Source of the DNA: Sphingomonas sp.
GTDB lineage: Bacteria; Pseudomonadota; Alphaproteobacteria; Sphingomonadales; Sphingomonadaceae
Reading direction: 5' to 3'
NCBI RefSeq assembly: GCF_017304615.1
Contig: NZ_JAFKLZ010000003.1
Location: 1 to 64,000, forward strand
DNA length: 64,000 nt
Shown piece after piece: positions 24,133 through 32,371 of this stretch (the first letter of the stretch is position 1; the number at the start of each line of letters is the position of its first letter). Under the pieces are notes generated by a model. That model saw only the letters and a program-made list of their open reading frames with translations. It ran no database searches and was not told where the DNA came from. Both the position numbers and the translations under genes were made by a program.

Positions 24133-24786
24133 GTGAACAAGGCCCAGGTGGTCGAGTTCTTCAGCCGTCTCGCCGCCGACAACCCGCACCCCGAAACCGA
24201 ACTCGAATCGGGCAATCCGTATCAATTGCTCGTCGCCGTCGTGCTGTCGGCGCAGGCCACCGACGTCGGCGTCAACAAGGCGACGCGACGGCTGTTTCAG
24301 GAGGTCCACACGCCAGCGCAGATGGTCGCGCTCGGCGAAGAAAAGCTCAAGCGCCACATCAAGACGATCGGCCTGTTCAACACCAAGGCGAAAAACGTGA
24401 TTGCGCTGTCCGAGCAATTGATCGCGGACCATGGCGGCGAGGTGCCTGCCGATCGCGACGCCCTGGAAAAGCTCCCCGGCGTCGGGCGCAAGACCGCCAA
24501 TGTCGTGATGAACGTCGCGTTCGGGGCGGAGACGTTCGCGGTCGACACGCACATCTTCCGCGTCGGCAACCGGACCGGCCTGGCACCTGGCAAGACGCCG
24601 CTCGCGGTCGAACTCAAGCTGGAAAAGGTCGTGCCACAGCCGTTCCGGCTACATGCTCATCACTGGTTAATCCTGCACGGCCGATATGTGTGCAAGGCGC
24701 GCACGCCCGAATGCTGGCGATGCGTCGTTTCGGACCTTTGCGCGTTTAAGCCCAAGACGCCGGCCCCGAAACAGCGCGCGGCCTGA
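24133..24786 (+). CDS. nth: Endonuclease III
   Basis: A 217-residue DNA glycosylase/AP lyase (EC 4.2.99.18) for oxidised pyrimidines. The start is GTG 24133. The helix-hairpin-helix is LPGVGRKTANVVMNVAFG with the catalytic Lys, followed by the Asp in FAVDTHIFRVGNRTG. The C-terminal 4Fe-4S ligands follow Cx6Cx2Cx5C (CKARTPECWRCVVSDLC). It lies 10 bp after dapB, so they are probably co-transcribed. Confidence 0.97.
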   Translation: MNKAQVVEFFSRLAADNPHPETELESGNPYQLLVAVVLSAQATDVGVNKATRRLFQEVHTPAQMVALGEEKLKRHIKTIGLFNTKAKNVIALSEQLIADHGGEVPADRDALEKLPGVGRKTANVVMNVAFGAETFAVDTHIFRVGNRTGLAPGKTPLAVELKLEKVVPQPFRLHAHHWLILHGRYVCKARTPECWRCVVSDLCAFKPKTPAPKQRAA

Positions 24787-24801
24787 CGAGGAGAAGATTC
24801 G

Positions 24802-25164
24802 ATGCGCCCGCTGTTATTCGCCATTGCCGCCATTGCCGCCGCCGCGCCGGTCGCGGCCAGCAACAAGGGCATTCCGGCGGCGACCCCGGCCGGCGACCCG
24901 GTCAATTGCGTGCAGCTGAACCAGGTGCGCGAAACGCATGTCCGCAGCGATCAGGTGATCGACTTCGAAATGACGGGGAAGCGCATGTATCGCAACACGC
25001 TGCCCAATTCCTGTCCGTCGCTAGGGTTCGAGGAGCGCTTCGCCTATTCGGCGACGAACGGCCAGTTGTGCTCGGTCGACACGATCACCGTGCTGCAATC
25101 ATCGGGCACGCGTGGCGCGACGTGCGGACTTGGCAAGTTCCAGCCCGTCACGCTCGCGAAATAG
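24802..25164 (+). CDS. Small periplasmic protein (DUF6491-like)
   Basis: A 120-residue protein with a Sec signal (MRPLLFAIAAIAAAAPVAA) and four Cys in the mature part (NCVQL, NSCPS, QLCSV, ATCGL) that can form two disulfides. The pattern CVQLNQVRETHVRSDQVIDF with a terminal GLGKFQPV resembles the DUF6491 family of sphingomonads. Function is unknown. It is the last chromosomal gene before the tRNA-Arg integration site. Confidence 0.72.
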   Translation: MRPLLFAIAAIAAAAPVAASNKGIPAATPAGDPVNCVQLNQVRETHVRSDQVIDFEMTGKRMYRNTLPNSCPSLGFEERFAYSATNGQLCSVDTITVLQSSGTRGATCGLGKFQPVTLAK

Positions 25165-25221
25165 GCGCGATACGGAAACGCTGGCGCACGCTCGCGCGCT
25201 TTGCTAGGCGCTCTCGCCCAG

Positions 25222-25264
<43 letters not shown>

Positions 25265-25387
25265 AATGTCAAGCTGGCGGGGGTAAGAACGGAGACGAAT
25301 AAGGGATTATAATACAGTATCTTGTGAGATCGAATCGCATCGCTTCACTCTCGCAGGAATCTCGCGTAAGCACTGCGTAAGCAATAG
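25265..25387. other. Scar DNA between the tRNA-Arg half and the intact copy
   Basis: 123 bp, AT-richer than its surroundings, with no gene. It contains the short direct repeat GCGTAAGCA / GCGTAAGCA just before the intact tRNA. The position between two att-like tRNA copies suggests remains of an integrated element, or arm-type integrase sites. Confidence 0.55.
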
Positions 25388-25464
25388 GCACCCGTAGCTC
25401 AGCTGGATAGAGTGGCGCCCTCCGAAGGCGTAGGTCACAGGTTCGAATCCTGTCGGGTGCGCCA
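25388..25464 (+). tRNA. tRNA-Arg(CCG)
   Basis: A 77-nt tRNA with acceptor GCACCCG/CGGGTGC, anticodon CCG at 25422-25424, T-arm ACAGGTTCGAATCCTGT and encoded CCA. Its 5' half differs from the truncated copy in the D- and anticodon stems (AGTGGCGCC against AGCGCTGCC) but still folds. This indicates that an integrating element supplied a restored 5' half. The shared core is CCCTCCGAAGGC. Confidence 0.95.
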
Positions 25465-25706
25465 TTGCCGCAGAGCCGCAATCCGATGCGGCATCTTCTC
25501 AAGCACATTTGGCTTCAAAGATGGGGCGACAGGCCGCTCCCGCGTTGGGGCGCAAGATGCGCATGCGCCCAAGGCGATTGGCTGCCGCCAGACCGCTGTA
25601 CGATCTATGTTGCGCATGCCCCAAACGGCGAAGCGCCACGGCTTTGCTCAGCTTCTTTTCTTGTTGAATCAGCGAGATTTGCTAGCTTCAGATCGAGGGG
25701 GGCTTG

Positions 25707-25916
25707 ATGGCCGAATTAGGCGCTACACACGACGGATCTGAATCCGGTGAAAAAGTCAGCACCGTCGCAGGTGCTGTGCTGACGACCTTCTTCGATGCGC
25801 TCGCCAAGACCGACGATCTCGCCGACATCGCTGCAAATCTTAAGAAGCTCGTGTTGGCTGACGGTGTGTTCGCCGAACCAGCCGTCCGCGCTACCCTTTT
25901 CCCAGACGCACCATGA
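25707..25916 (+). CDS. Small acidic protein coupled to the SMC-like ATPase
   Basis: A 69-residue protein from ATG 25707, preceded by AGGGGGG. Its stop overlaps the ATPase start (ATGA), so the two are translationally coupled. It is helical and acidic (VAGAVLTTFFDALAKTDDLA; DIAANLKKLVLADGVF). I recognise no family. As a small subunit in front of a large SMC-like ATPase it may be a regulatory or middle component of a two-part system. Confidence 0.7.
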   Translation: MAELGATHDGSESGEKVSTVAGAVLTTFFDALAKTDDLADIAANLKKLVLADGVFAEPAVRATLFPDAP

Positions 25917-28420
25917 TCCGCATCGAGAAGATCACGATCAAGGAATTCCGGGGCATCCGCGACCTGGAACTTGTCATGGGCGGGGAGAATTTCGCCGCGT
26001 GCGGACCGAACGGGACCGGAAAGAGTGGCATCGTAGATGCGATCGAGTTCGCACTCACCGGCAGCATTTCCCGACTATCCGGCGAAGGCACCGGCGATCT
26101 CTCCGTGAAGCAGCACGGACCGCACGTCGACTTCCGGAACAAGCCCGAGCAATCAATGGTGACGCTCGACGTTTCGATCCCTTCGCTGAACGGGAAGAAG
26201 GCCACCATCCATCGCGTCGTAAAGACCGCTGCCGCGCCCACCATCACGCCAGCCGATCCCGACGTGCTCGCCGCCCTGGAAGCGGTGCAGCTCCACCCCG
26301 AGTTTGTATTGTCGCGTCGCGAGCTCATCCGGTACGTCATTTCGAAGCCCGGTGACCGCGCCCGCGAGGTTCAGGCCCTGCTCCGCCTCAATGACGTCGA
26401 GAAGCTCCGCGTCGTCCTCCAGAAAATCGCAAACGCTTATGCGAAGGAACTGGCGCCGCTGGAACGCGCCGAGAAGGACGCAACGACCCAGCTCACCGAT
26501 GCGCTTGGCACGGCCCAGCTCACCAAGACGAGCATCTTGGCGGCAGCGAATCTGCATCGCCAAACGCTCGGTGTTGCCGCGCTCGATGATCTGACGGCGA
26601 CAACATCTTTGAGCGATGGATTGGCGACGGCGACGGGGGCAGCCCCGGCGCAGCGGGTGCCCAAGGCTCAGGCCCTCGCTGATATCGCCACAATGAAAAC
26701 CGCGCTGGACGCGCTCGCGGCCCAGGACTTCGCCGCCAAAGCTGCTACCTTGCTCGTTGGTGTCGAAAGCCTCGCGTCCGATCCCTCCGTGGTGAACGGC
26801 GTGAAACTGGAGGCGCTGCTGAATAGCGCGCTCGAACTCTATGACGATGAGAACTGCCCGGTTTGCGACAAGCCGTTCGAGCCGACGGGCTTCGAGGCCC
26901 ATCTCAAGGAGAAGCTCGCGCATCTCGATGCCGTCACCGCACAACGCAAGGCCTTGGAGGAGCAGGTAAAGCCGCTCACCGATGCCATCTATGCGGCCGG
27001 AACAGCGATCGCGAAGGTCATCGAATATGGCCCACTGTTCCAGGCCCCGCTCGATATGAAGTTGTTGACCGGCGCGAAGCAGTTGCTCCGCGGCCGATAC
27101 GACCAGCTTCAAAAGTTTCTGCCACTCGAGGACAGCGTGGCCGTGCTCAAGGTCGTGCATGAGCTACCGGACCTGACCCCAGCGCTCGCCGAGATCGACC
27201 AGGCGGTCGCTGCCATTCCGGAGCCGAGTTCGCAGGATGCCGCGCGCGCATTCCTGACCATCGGCCAGGAGCGGCTGGAGCAGTATCGCACCGCCCGGAA
27301 GCGCCATGCCTCCGGCAAGGCCCGATCGGAGCGCGCCGCATTGGTCTTCAAGATCTTCGGCGATACGACCACCAAAGCGCTCGAAGCGATCTATCACGAA
27401 GTGCAGGAGGCGTTCGCCGACTATTATCGTCAGATCAACAAGGACGACGAAAGCGACTTCACCGCGCACCTCCTTCCGTCGATCGGCAAGCTAGGCTTCG
27501 ATGTCGATTTCTACGGTCGCGGTCGCTTCCCGCCGGGCGCATATCATAGCGAAGGCCATCAGGACGGCATGGGCCTATGCCTGTATCTCGCGCTCATGAG
27601 TCACTTGCTCGGCAAGGGCTTCACCTTCGCTGTGCTCGACGACGTGCTGATGTCGGTCGACAAAGGGCATCGTCGTGAAGTTTGCGCGCTTCTGAAATCC
27701 CGCTTTCCCGACACCCAGTTCATCTTCACGACCCATGACGAGGTCTGGCTGCGCCACATGAAGTCGGAAGGAATCATCAAGAGCAAGAACGCCGCGCAGT
27801 TCCGGACCTGGACGGTTGAAACCGGCCCGACCGAATGGACCACGAATTCGGTCTGGGACGAGATCGATGGGCATTTGGCGAAGAATGATGTGAGTTCGGC
27901 AGCCGCCGCGCTCCGGCGTTATCTCGAATATTTTGCTGGTGAGGCGAGTCATCGCCTTCGCGCAGCAGTGGAGTTTCGCGGGGATGGCGAGTTCATGCTC
28001 GGCGATACACTGCCGGCGGCGATCAGCGCCCTCGGAACCGCCTTCAAGACCGCTAAGGGCGCGGCCAATTCATGGGGGCAAGCCGATGTCGTTCAGGCAA
28101 TTAGCTTGTTCGAAACGCCGTTCACCGCGTCGAAAATCACGACCAACGTCGAGCAATGGCAGATCAACAAGGCCGTGCATTACAACGCTTGGGCCGATCT
28201 GGAGAAGGGTGATTTCCTGCCCGTCGTGGCTGCGTTCCGCACGCTAACGGCGCATTTCTCCTGCCCAAGCTGCGAGGAAATGCTGTCGATCACGCCCGAG
28301 CGAGGCAGAAAAACAGGCCTGCGTTGCACTTGCGGTAACGTAAACCTCAACTTCAATACCAAGCCCGGCGGTGCCAAAGTCGTGTCCGAGCCCCAAGCTG
28401 GGGCGGCGCCCGTTCTTTAG
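25913..28420 (+). CDS. SMC/Rad50-like AAA ATPase with hook Cys pair and C-terminal Zn ribbon
   Basis: An 835-residue protein. The Walker A is CGPNGTGKSGIVDAIEFALT (K37). Coiled-coil regions flank a CPVC pair (C315, C318) like a Rad50/RloC zinc hook. The ABC signature-like motif is YHSEGHQDGMGLCLYLAL, the Walker B is FAVLDDVLMSVDKG (D576, D577) and the H-loop is TTHDE (H608). After the ATPase comes a domain of about 150 residues with RRYLE (R668-E672) and NKAVH (H756), then a zinc ribbon CPSC...CTC (C784-C807). The R-x3-E...H arrangement recalls PrrC/RloC anticodon nucleases, but the spacing differs. It is the first cargo after tRNA-Arg, so a phage-defence role is likely. The exact family is unassigned. 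Confidence 0.85.
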   Translation: MIRIEKITIKEFRGIRDLELVMGGENFAACGPNGTGKSGIVDAIEFALTGSISRLSGEGTGDLSVKQHGPHVDFRNKPEQSMVTLDVSIPSLNGKKATIHRVVKTAAAPTITPADPDVLAALEAVQLHPEFVLSRRELIRYVISKPGDRAREVQALLRLNDVEKLRVVLQKIANAYAKELAPLERAEKDATTQLTDALGTAQLTKTSILAAANLHRQTLGVAALDDLTATTSLSDGLATATGAAPAQRVPKAQALADIATMKTALDALAAQDFAAKAATLLVGVESLASDPSVVNGVKLEALLNSALELYDDENCPVCDKPFEPTGFEAHLKEKLAHLDAVTAQRKALEEQVKPLTDAIYAAGTAIAKVIEYGPLFQAPLDMKLLTGAKQLLRGRYDQLQKFLPLEDSVAVLKVVHELPDLTPALAEIDQAVAAIPEPSSQDAARAFLTIGQERLEQYRTARKRHASGKARSERAALVFKIFGDTTTKALEAIYHEVQEAFADYYRQINKDDESDFTAHLLPSIGKLGFDVDFYGRGRFPPGAYHSEGHQDGMGLCLYLALMSHLLGKGFTFAVLDDVLMSVDKGHRREVCALLKSRFPDTQFIFTTHDEVWLRHMKSEGIIKSKNAAQFRTWTVETGPTEWTTNSVWDEIDGHLAKNDVSSAAAALRRYLEYFAGEASHRLRAAVEFRGDGEFMLGDTLPAAISALGTAFKTAKGAANSWGQADVVQAISLFETPFTASKITTNVEQWQINKAVHYNAWADLEKGDFLPVVAAFRTLTAHFSCPSCEEMLSITPERGRKTGLRCTCGNVNLNFNTKPGGAKVVSEPQAGAAPVL

Positions 28421-28818
28421 GCCGACCACGACCATCGCACAGCTGAATGCGGGAATAATCATTGGTCACCAATTATCCGGGAGGGGAAAGCCTTCCCCTA
28501 CCGCCGCGCCAAGGTCGCGTCGGACCCCTTCTGCGGGTGGCTCCGCCCCCGCAACGCCCCCAACTGCGCGCGGGTTTCAGTGGTGCGCGCACTGGCGGCG
28601 GCAGGCGCCGCCAGAGGTCGCGCTTCCTGTCCGGACCGCGCATGCGCTCTTGGCTCGGGCCGGAGGGCACGGCGGCGGCTGGCCCTCAAGGCCCGCGCGC
28701 ACGCCGCCGCGCCGGCCGGCTTCGCCAAGGGCGCGATTGTGTTTTCAGGGGTCTGCCGACTCGCGCCCAATGGGCGCGGCGTCGACCGACCCAGAGGAAG
28801 AGGAAGGCCGGAAGAACC
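28421..28818. other. GC-rich region without a recognisable gene
   Basis: 398 bp of very GC-rich DNA between the ATPase and the DUF932 leader. Short frames exist in all phases, but none has a ribosome site or family features. Similar GC-rich non-coding stretches precede the DUF2493 and DUF736 genes in this island. Confidence 0.5.
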
Positions 28819-28865
28819 GTGACGGGTTGAGGCTGAGAGAGAGGCTCTCGGCGCCCGTCACGGAG
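28819..28865 (+). promoter_or_regulatory. Structured leader hairpin before the DUF932 gene
   Basis: The arms GTGACGGG (28819-28826) and CCCGTCAC (28854-28861) enclose an inner GAGAG/CTCTC hairpin. The Shine-Dalgarno GGAG follows the 3' arm directly (28862-28865), 7 nt before ATG 28873. A homologous leader with a compensatory base pair precedes the ParB-like gene at 30140-30190. Confidence 0.7.
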
Positions 28866-28872
28866 AAGATCC

Positions 28873-30072
28873 ATGGCTACTCTTCTATCCCCAACCCCCG
28901 CGTCTCGCCCGGCCTCTGCCGGCTATAAGGTCGATATCTCACGCGGCGAGCGCATCGGCCGCGTCTCGTCCGAATGGTTCTCGCGCCCCGACGACGAGCG
29001 CTTCCTCTCGCTGACCGAACTTCATGCTGCGGTGCAGGCCCGCGCCGAGCGCGCGACGACCCGCACCGTCGAAACTCGCGAGGTCCGGGTCGAGGCCAGC
29101 CGCGACAATGCCGAACGACTGGCGCTCATCGTGCCCGGCCGCGATCAGCCCGTCACGCCGACCCATTGGTCGTTCGGCCAGCTTGCCAGCCTGATCGGCG
29201 CGCCCGCCGGCTATCTGCGCCAGCTCCCGGCACCGTTGGCGGGCATCAACATGCAGCACGGCCTGCTGTCCCACCGTGCCGAGCTTATGAAGACCCTCGA
29301 AACCGAGGATGGCCGGGTTGAACTGCGCGCCGTCACTGGCCCGGACTATGGCCGCATCTGGGATCACGAGCTGGTCGCCGCAGTGATGAAGATCGCCGGC
29401 AACGGCACCGGCGACACGCGTTGGAAGGTGCCGGGCCTGCTCGACTGGTCGACCATGACTTACAATCCCATGGTCGACATCACCAAGGACACCACCACGC
29501 TCTATGCCAGCGATCGCGACGTCTTCCTGTTCCTCGTCGACGATCTCCATCCGATCGAGGCCGGGCGCCTCCCGAACGGCGATCCCGATCTCTTCTTCCG
29601 CGGCTTCTACGCCTGGAACAGCGAGGTCGGCTCAAAAACGCTCGGCATGGCGTCCTTCTACCTTCGGGCGGTTTGCATGAACCGCAACATCTGGGGCGCC
29701 GAAGGCTTCGAGGAGATCAGCATCCGCCACAGCAAGTTTGCCGCCAACCGCTTCGCGCATGAGGCGGCGCCCGCGCTGGAGAATTTCGCATCCTCGTCGC
29801 CGGCACCGTTCATGGCGGGAATCAAGGCGGCGCGCGAACGCATCGTCGCGCGCAAGGACGAGGACCGCGAGAGCTTCCTGCGCAAGCGCGGCTTTTCTCG
29901 CGGAGAGACCGAGAAGATCATCGCGACGGTGCTGGAGGAGGAAGGCCGCCCGCCCGAGTCCATCTTCGACTTTGTCCAGGGCATCACCGCGCTCGCCCGC
30001 GATAAACCGCATCAGGACGCGCGGCTCGACCTTGAGGGCAAGGCCGCGAAGCTGCTCGTCTCGGCGCGGTGA
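28873..30072 (+). CDS. DUF932 phage/plasmid-type protein
   Basis: A 399-residue protein of the DUF932 family common on plasmids, phages and integrative elements of Alphaproteobacteria. Visible family features are THWSFGQLASLIGAPAGYLR, VTGPDYGRIWDHELVAAVM, LYASDRDVFLFLVDDLHPIE, FFRGFYAWNSEVGSKTLG and the basic C-terminal helix RKRGFSRGETEKIIATVLEE. Its role is unknown, possibly DNA-binding or anti-restriction-like. It heads the backbone series DUF932, ParB-like, Toprim, DUF2493. Confidence 0.88.
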   Translation: MATLLSPTPASRPASAGYKVDISRGERIGRVSSEWFSRPDDERFLSLTELHAAVQARAERATTRTVETREVRVEASRDNAERLALIVPGRDQPVTPTHWSFGQLASLIGAPAGYLRQLPAPLAGINMQHGLLSHRAELMKTLETEDGRVELRAVTGPDYGRIWDHELVAAVMKIAGNGTGDTRWKVPGLLDWSTMTYNPMVDITKDTTTLYASDRDVFLFLVDDLHPIEAGRLPNGDPDLFFRGFYAWNSEVGSKTLGMASFYLRAVCMNRNIWGAEGFEEISIRHSKFAANRFAHEAAPALENFASSSPAPFMAGIKAARERIVARKDEDRESFLRKRGFSRGETEKIIATVLEEEGRPPESIFDFVQGITALARDKPHQDARLDLEGKAAKLLVSAR

Positions 30073-30139
30073 GCGAACTCCCGGTCTGATCGGCGGCGCG
30101 GCTCTCACCCCTCTTAGAGGGAGAGGGCTGCGCCGTCTC

Positions 30140-30190
30140 CATGACGGGTTGGAGGTGAAGAGAGAGTTTCTTCGCCGCCCGTCATGGAGA
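30140..30190 (+). promoter_or_regulatory. Structured leader hairpin before the ParB-like gene
   Basis: The arms CATGACGGG (30140-30148) and CCCGTCATG (30178-30186) sit in the same arrangement as the leader at 28819-28865, with GGAGA at the 3' edge and ATG 30197 just after. One pair switches from G-C (28819/28861) to A-T (30141/30185), i.e. covariation. The loop (GGTGAAGAGAGAGTTTC) is similar to the other copy. Confidence 0.7.
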
Positions 30191-30196
30191 ATAACC

Positions 30197-32311
30197 ATGA
30201 CCAAGATCGTGAAAATCAGCCTCAGCGGTTCGCGGGACATCCCGTTCAACCAGCTGGTGCTCAGCCAGGCCAATGTCCGGCGCGTCAAGGCGGGTATCTC
30301 GCTCGACACGCTCGCCGCCGACATCGCCCGCCGCGGCCTGCTCCAGAGCCTTACCGTGCGCGCCCAGCGCGATGCGGACGGCGCCGAGACCGGCCTCTAC
30401 GAGGTCCCGGCTGGCGGGCGCCGCTTCCGCGCGCTCCAGATGCTCGTCAAGCAGCGCCGGATGACCAAGACCGAGCCGGTGCCGTGCATCGTGCGCGACG
30501 ATGACGTGATTTCGGCGGAAGAGGATTCGCTCGCCGAAAACACGCATCGCGAGGCGCTCCATCCGCTCGATCAGTTCCGGGCGATGCAGCAGCTCGCCCA
30601 GCAGGGCACCGACGCCGAGACCATTGCCGCGACATTCATGACGACGCCCGCCGTCGTCAAGCAGCGGCTGAAGCTCGCCTCGGTCTCCTCGAAACTCCAC
30701 GACGTCTATGCCGAAGACGGCATGACCTTGGAGCAGTTGATGGCCTTTTCGGTGTCGGAGGACCATGCCCGTCAGGAACAGGTCTGGGATCTCCTCCAGT
30801 CGAGCCACAACAAGCAACCCTGGTTCATTCGCTCGCGGCTGACCGAGGATAAGGTCCGGGCGTCCGACAAGCGCGTCCGTTTCGTCACGCTCGACGCCTA
30901 TATCGCTGCGGGCGGCTACGTCCTTCGCGACCTGTTCGAGGCCGATGATGGCGGCTGGCTGCAAGATGTGGCGCTGCTCGACCGGCTGGTCGACGAGAAG
31001 CTCCAGACCGAGGGCGCACGGATCGGCGAGGAAGGATGGAAGTGGGTCGCGGTGGCGGCTGACTTCCCCTACACCTATGATGACGGTCTGCGCGTGATCG
31101 ATGGTGAGCAGCCACCTGTCAGCGACGAGGGCGAAGCGCGCCTCGAGGCACTCCGCGAGGAAGCCGACCGCCTCGAGGACCAATGGTCCGGTGCAGACGA
31201 CATCCCCGACGATGTGACGGCCCGCGTCAACGCGATCGATGTCGAGATCGCCGCGATCGTATCGCCGCCGCTGGTCTATGATTCCGTCGAGGTGGCGCGC
31301 GCGGGCGCGTTCGTCAGCATTGACGTCGACGGATCGCTCTATGTCGAGCGCGGCTTCGTGAAACCCGAGGACGAGCCCGCCGAAGAGCCGGCCGATGATG
31401 AGGGCGGGGACCACTCCGCTATCGACGGCGAGGCCGGCACTGGCGATGACGGCGCGAGCCCGATCATCAGCGTTGGCGGCGCACCGGGAACGGCGACCGA
31501 GGAGGAGGACGAGCAGGACGATATGCTTCGTCCGCTCCCCGACCGGCTGGTGACCGAGCTGACCACCCACCGGACGCTCGCCTTGCGCGAGGCCGTGGCG
31601 ACAAGCCCGCAGGTCGCGTTCGCGGCGGTGCTCCACGCCTTCGTGCTCGACACCTTTTACACCTATGCCGCCGAGAATAGCTGCATGCAGGTGTCGGTTC
31701 GCGGTGCCGGGCTTGGCGTTCACGCGCCCGGCCTCAACGACAGCATGTCGGCGAAGGCGATCGACCAGCGGCACGAGAACTGGTCGGGGCGTCTGCCTGA
31801 TGCGCCCGCCGATCTGTGGGAGACGCTGATCGCCTTTGATGCCGATGAACAGGCGGCGCTGTTCGCGCATTGCGCTGCGTTCGGCGTCAATGCGGTGTGG
31901 GAACCGGCCAACCGCTATAATGAGGGCCGGGTGTCCGCGCGCTCGGTCGCGAGTCGGGTCGCGCATTCGCATGTGCTGGCGCGGGCCGCGAACCTCGACA
32001 TGGTCGCGGCGGGATGGACCGCGACGATCGGCAATTATCTCGGTCGGGTGACCAAGCCCCGCATCCTGTCGGCGGTCGAAGAAGCCAGGGGTGGCGAGGC
32101 CGCCGAGCGTCTTGCCGGTCTCAAGAAGCCCGAGATGGCGGAGACGGCCGAAAGCCTGCTCGCCGGCAGCGGCTGGCTCGCCGAACCGTTGCGCACGCCG
32201 GCTCTTGAACCGGCGGCGGCGAACGACGGCGAACAGGCCGTGGACGCCGCCGCGGCGGATGATCAGCATGGCCCGGACGCTGAAGAGGCGTTCGCGGTCG
32301 CTGCCGAATAA
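30197..32311 (+). CDS. ParB/RepB-type partition-like protein, long form
   Basis: A 704-residue protein. ATG 30197 follows the leader's GGAGA; longer upstream frames run into the DUF932 gene. The N-terminal ParB nuclease-like domain (IPFNQLVLSQANVRRVKAGI; LLQSLTVRA; YEVPAGGRRFRAL; ENTHREALHPLDQFRAMQQL) is followed by a KorB-like helix-turn-helix (AETIAATFMTTPAVVKQRLK). The C-terminal 400 residues are acidic and poorly conserved. Proteins of this length are typical of alphaproteobacterial integrative elements and probably support element maintenance rather than chromosome segregation. Confidence 0.88.
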   Translation: MTKIVKISLSGSRDIPFNQLVLSQANVRRVKAGISLDTLAADIARRGLLQSLTVRAQRDADGAETGLYEVPAGGRRFRALQMLVKQRRMTKTEPVPCIVRDDDVISAEEDSLAENTHREALHPLDQFRAMQQLAQQGTDAETIAATFMTTPAVVKQRLKLASVSSKLHDVYAEDGMTLEQLMAFSVSEDHARQEQVWDLLQSSHNKQPWFIRSRLTEDKVRASDKRVRFVTLDAYIAAGGYVLRDLFEADDGGWLQDVALLDRLVDEKLQTEGARIGEEGWKWVAVAADFPYTYDDGLRVIDGEQPPVSDEGEARLEALREEADRLEDQWSGADDIPDDVTARVNAIDVEIAAIVSPPLVYDSVEVARAGAFVSIDVDGSLYVERGFVKPEDEPAEEPADDEGGDHSAIDGEAGTGDDGASPIISVGGAPGTATEEEDEQDDMLRPLPDRLVTELTTHRTLALREAVATSPQVAFAAVLHAFVLDTFYTYAAENSCMQVSVRGAGLGVHAPGLNDSMSAKAIDQRHENWSGRLPDAPADLWETLIAFDADEQAALFAHCAAFGVNAVWEPANRYNEGRVSARSVASRVAHSHVLARAANLDMVAAGWTATIGNYLGRVTKPRILSAVEEARGGEAAERLAGLKKPEMAETAESLLAGSGWLAEPLRTPALEPAAANDGEQAVDAAAADDQHGPDAEEAFAVAAE

Positions 32312-32371
32312 TCGCCTTCCTTCGGGGCCTGTCCGCAGCGGCAGGCCCCATTCTTATTGTGGAGGAGCTTT

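Noticed and set aside
25412..25741. Plus-strand frame of 109 codons starting inside tRNA-Arg
   Set aside because: Begins within the tRNA, has no ribosome site and no protein-like character; it overlaps the promoter region of the ATPase pair.
30182..32269. Minus-strand open frame of 695 codons opposite the ParB-like gene
   Set aside because: Shadow of the ParB-like gene; no ribosome site and low-complexity Arg/His composition.
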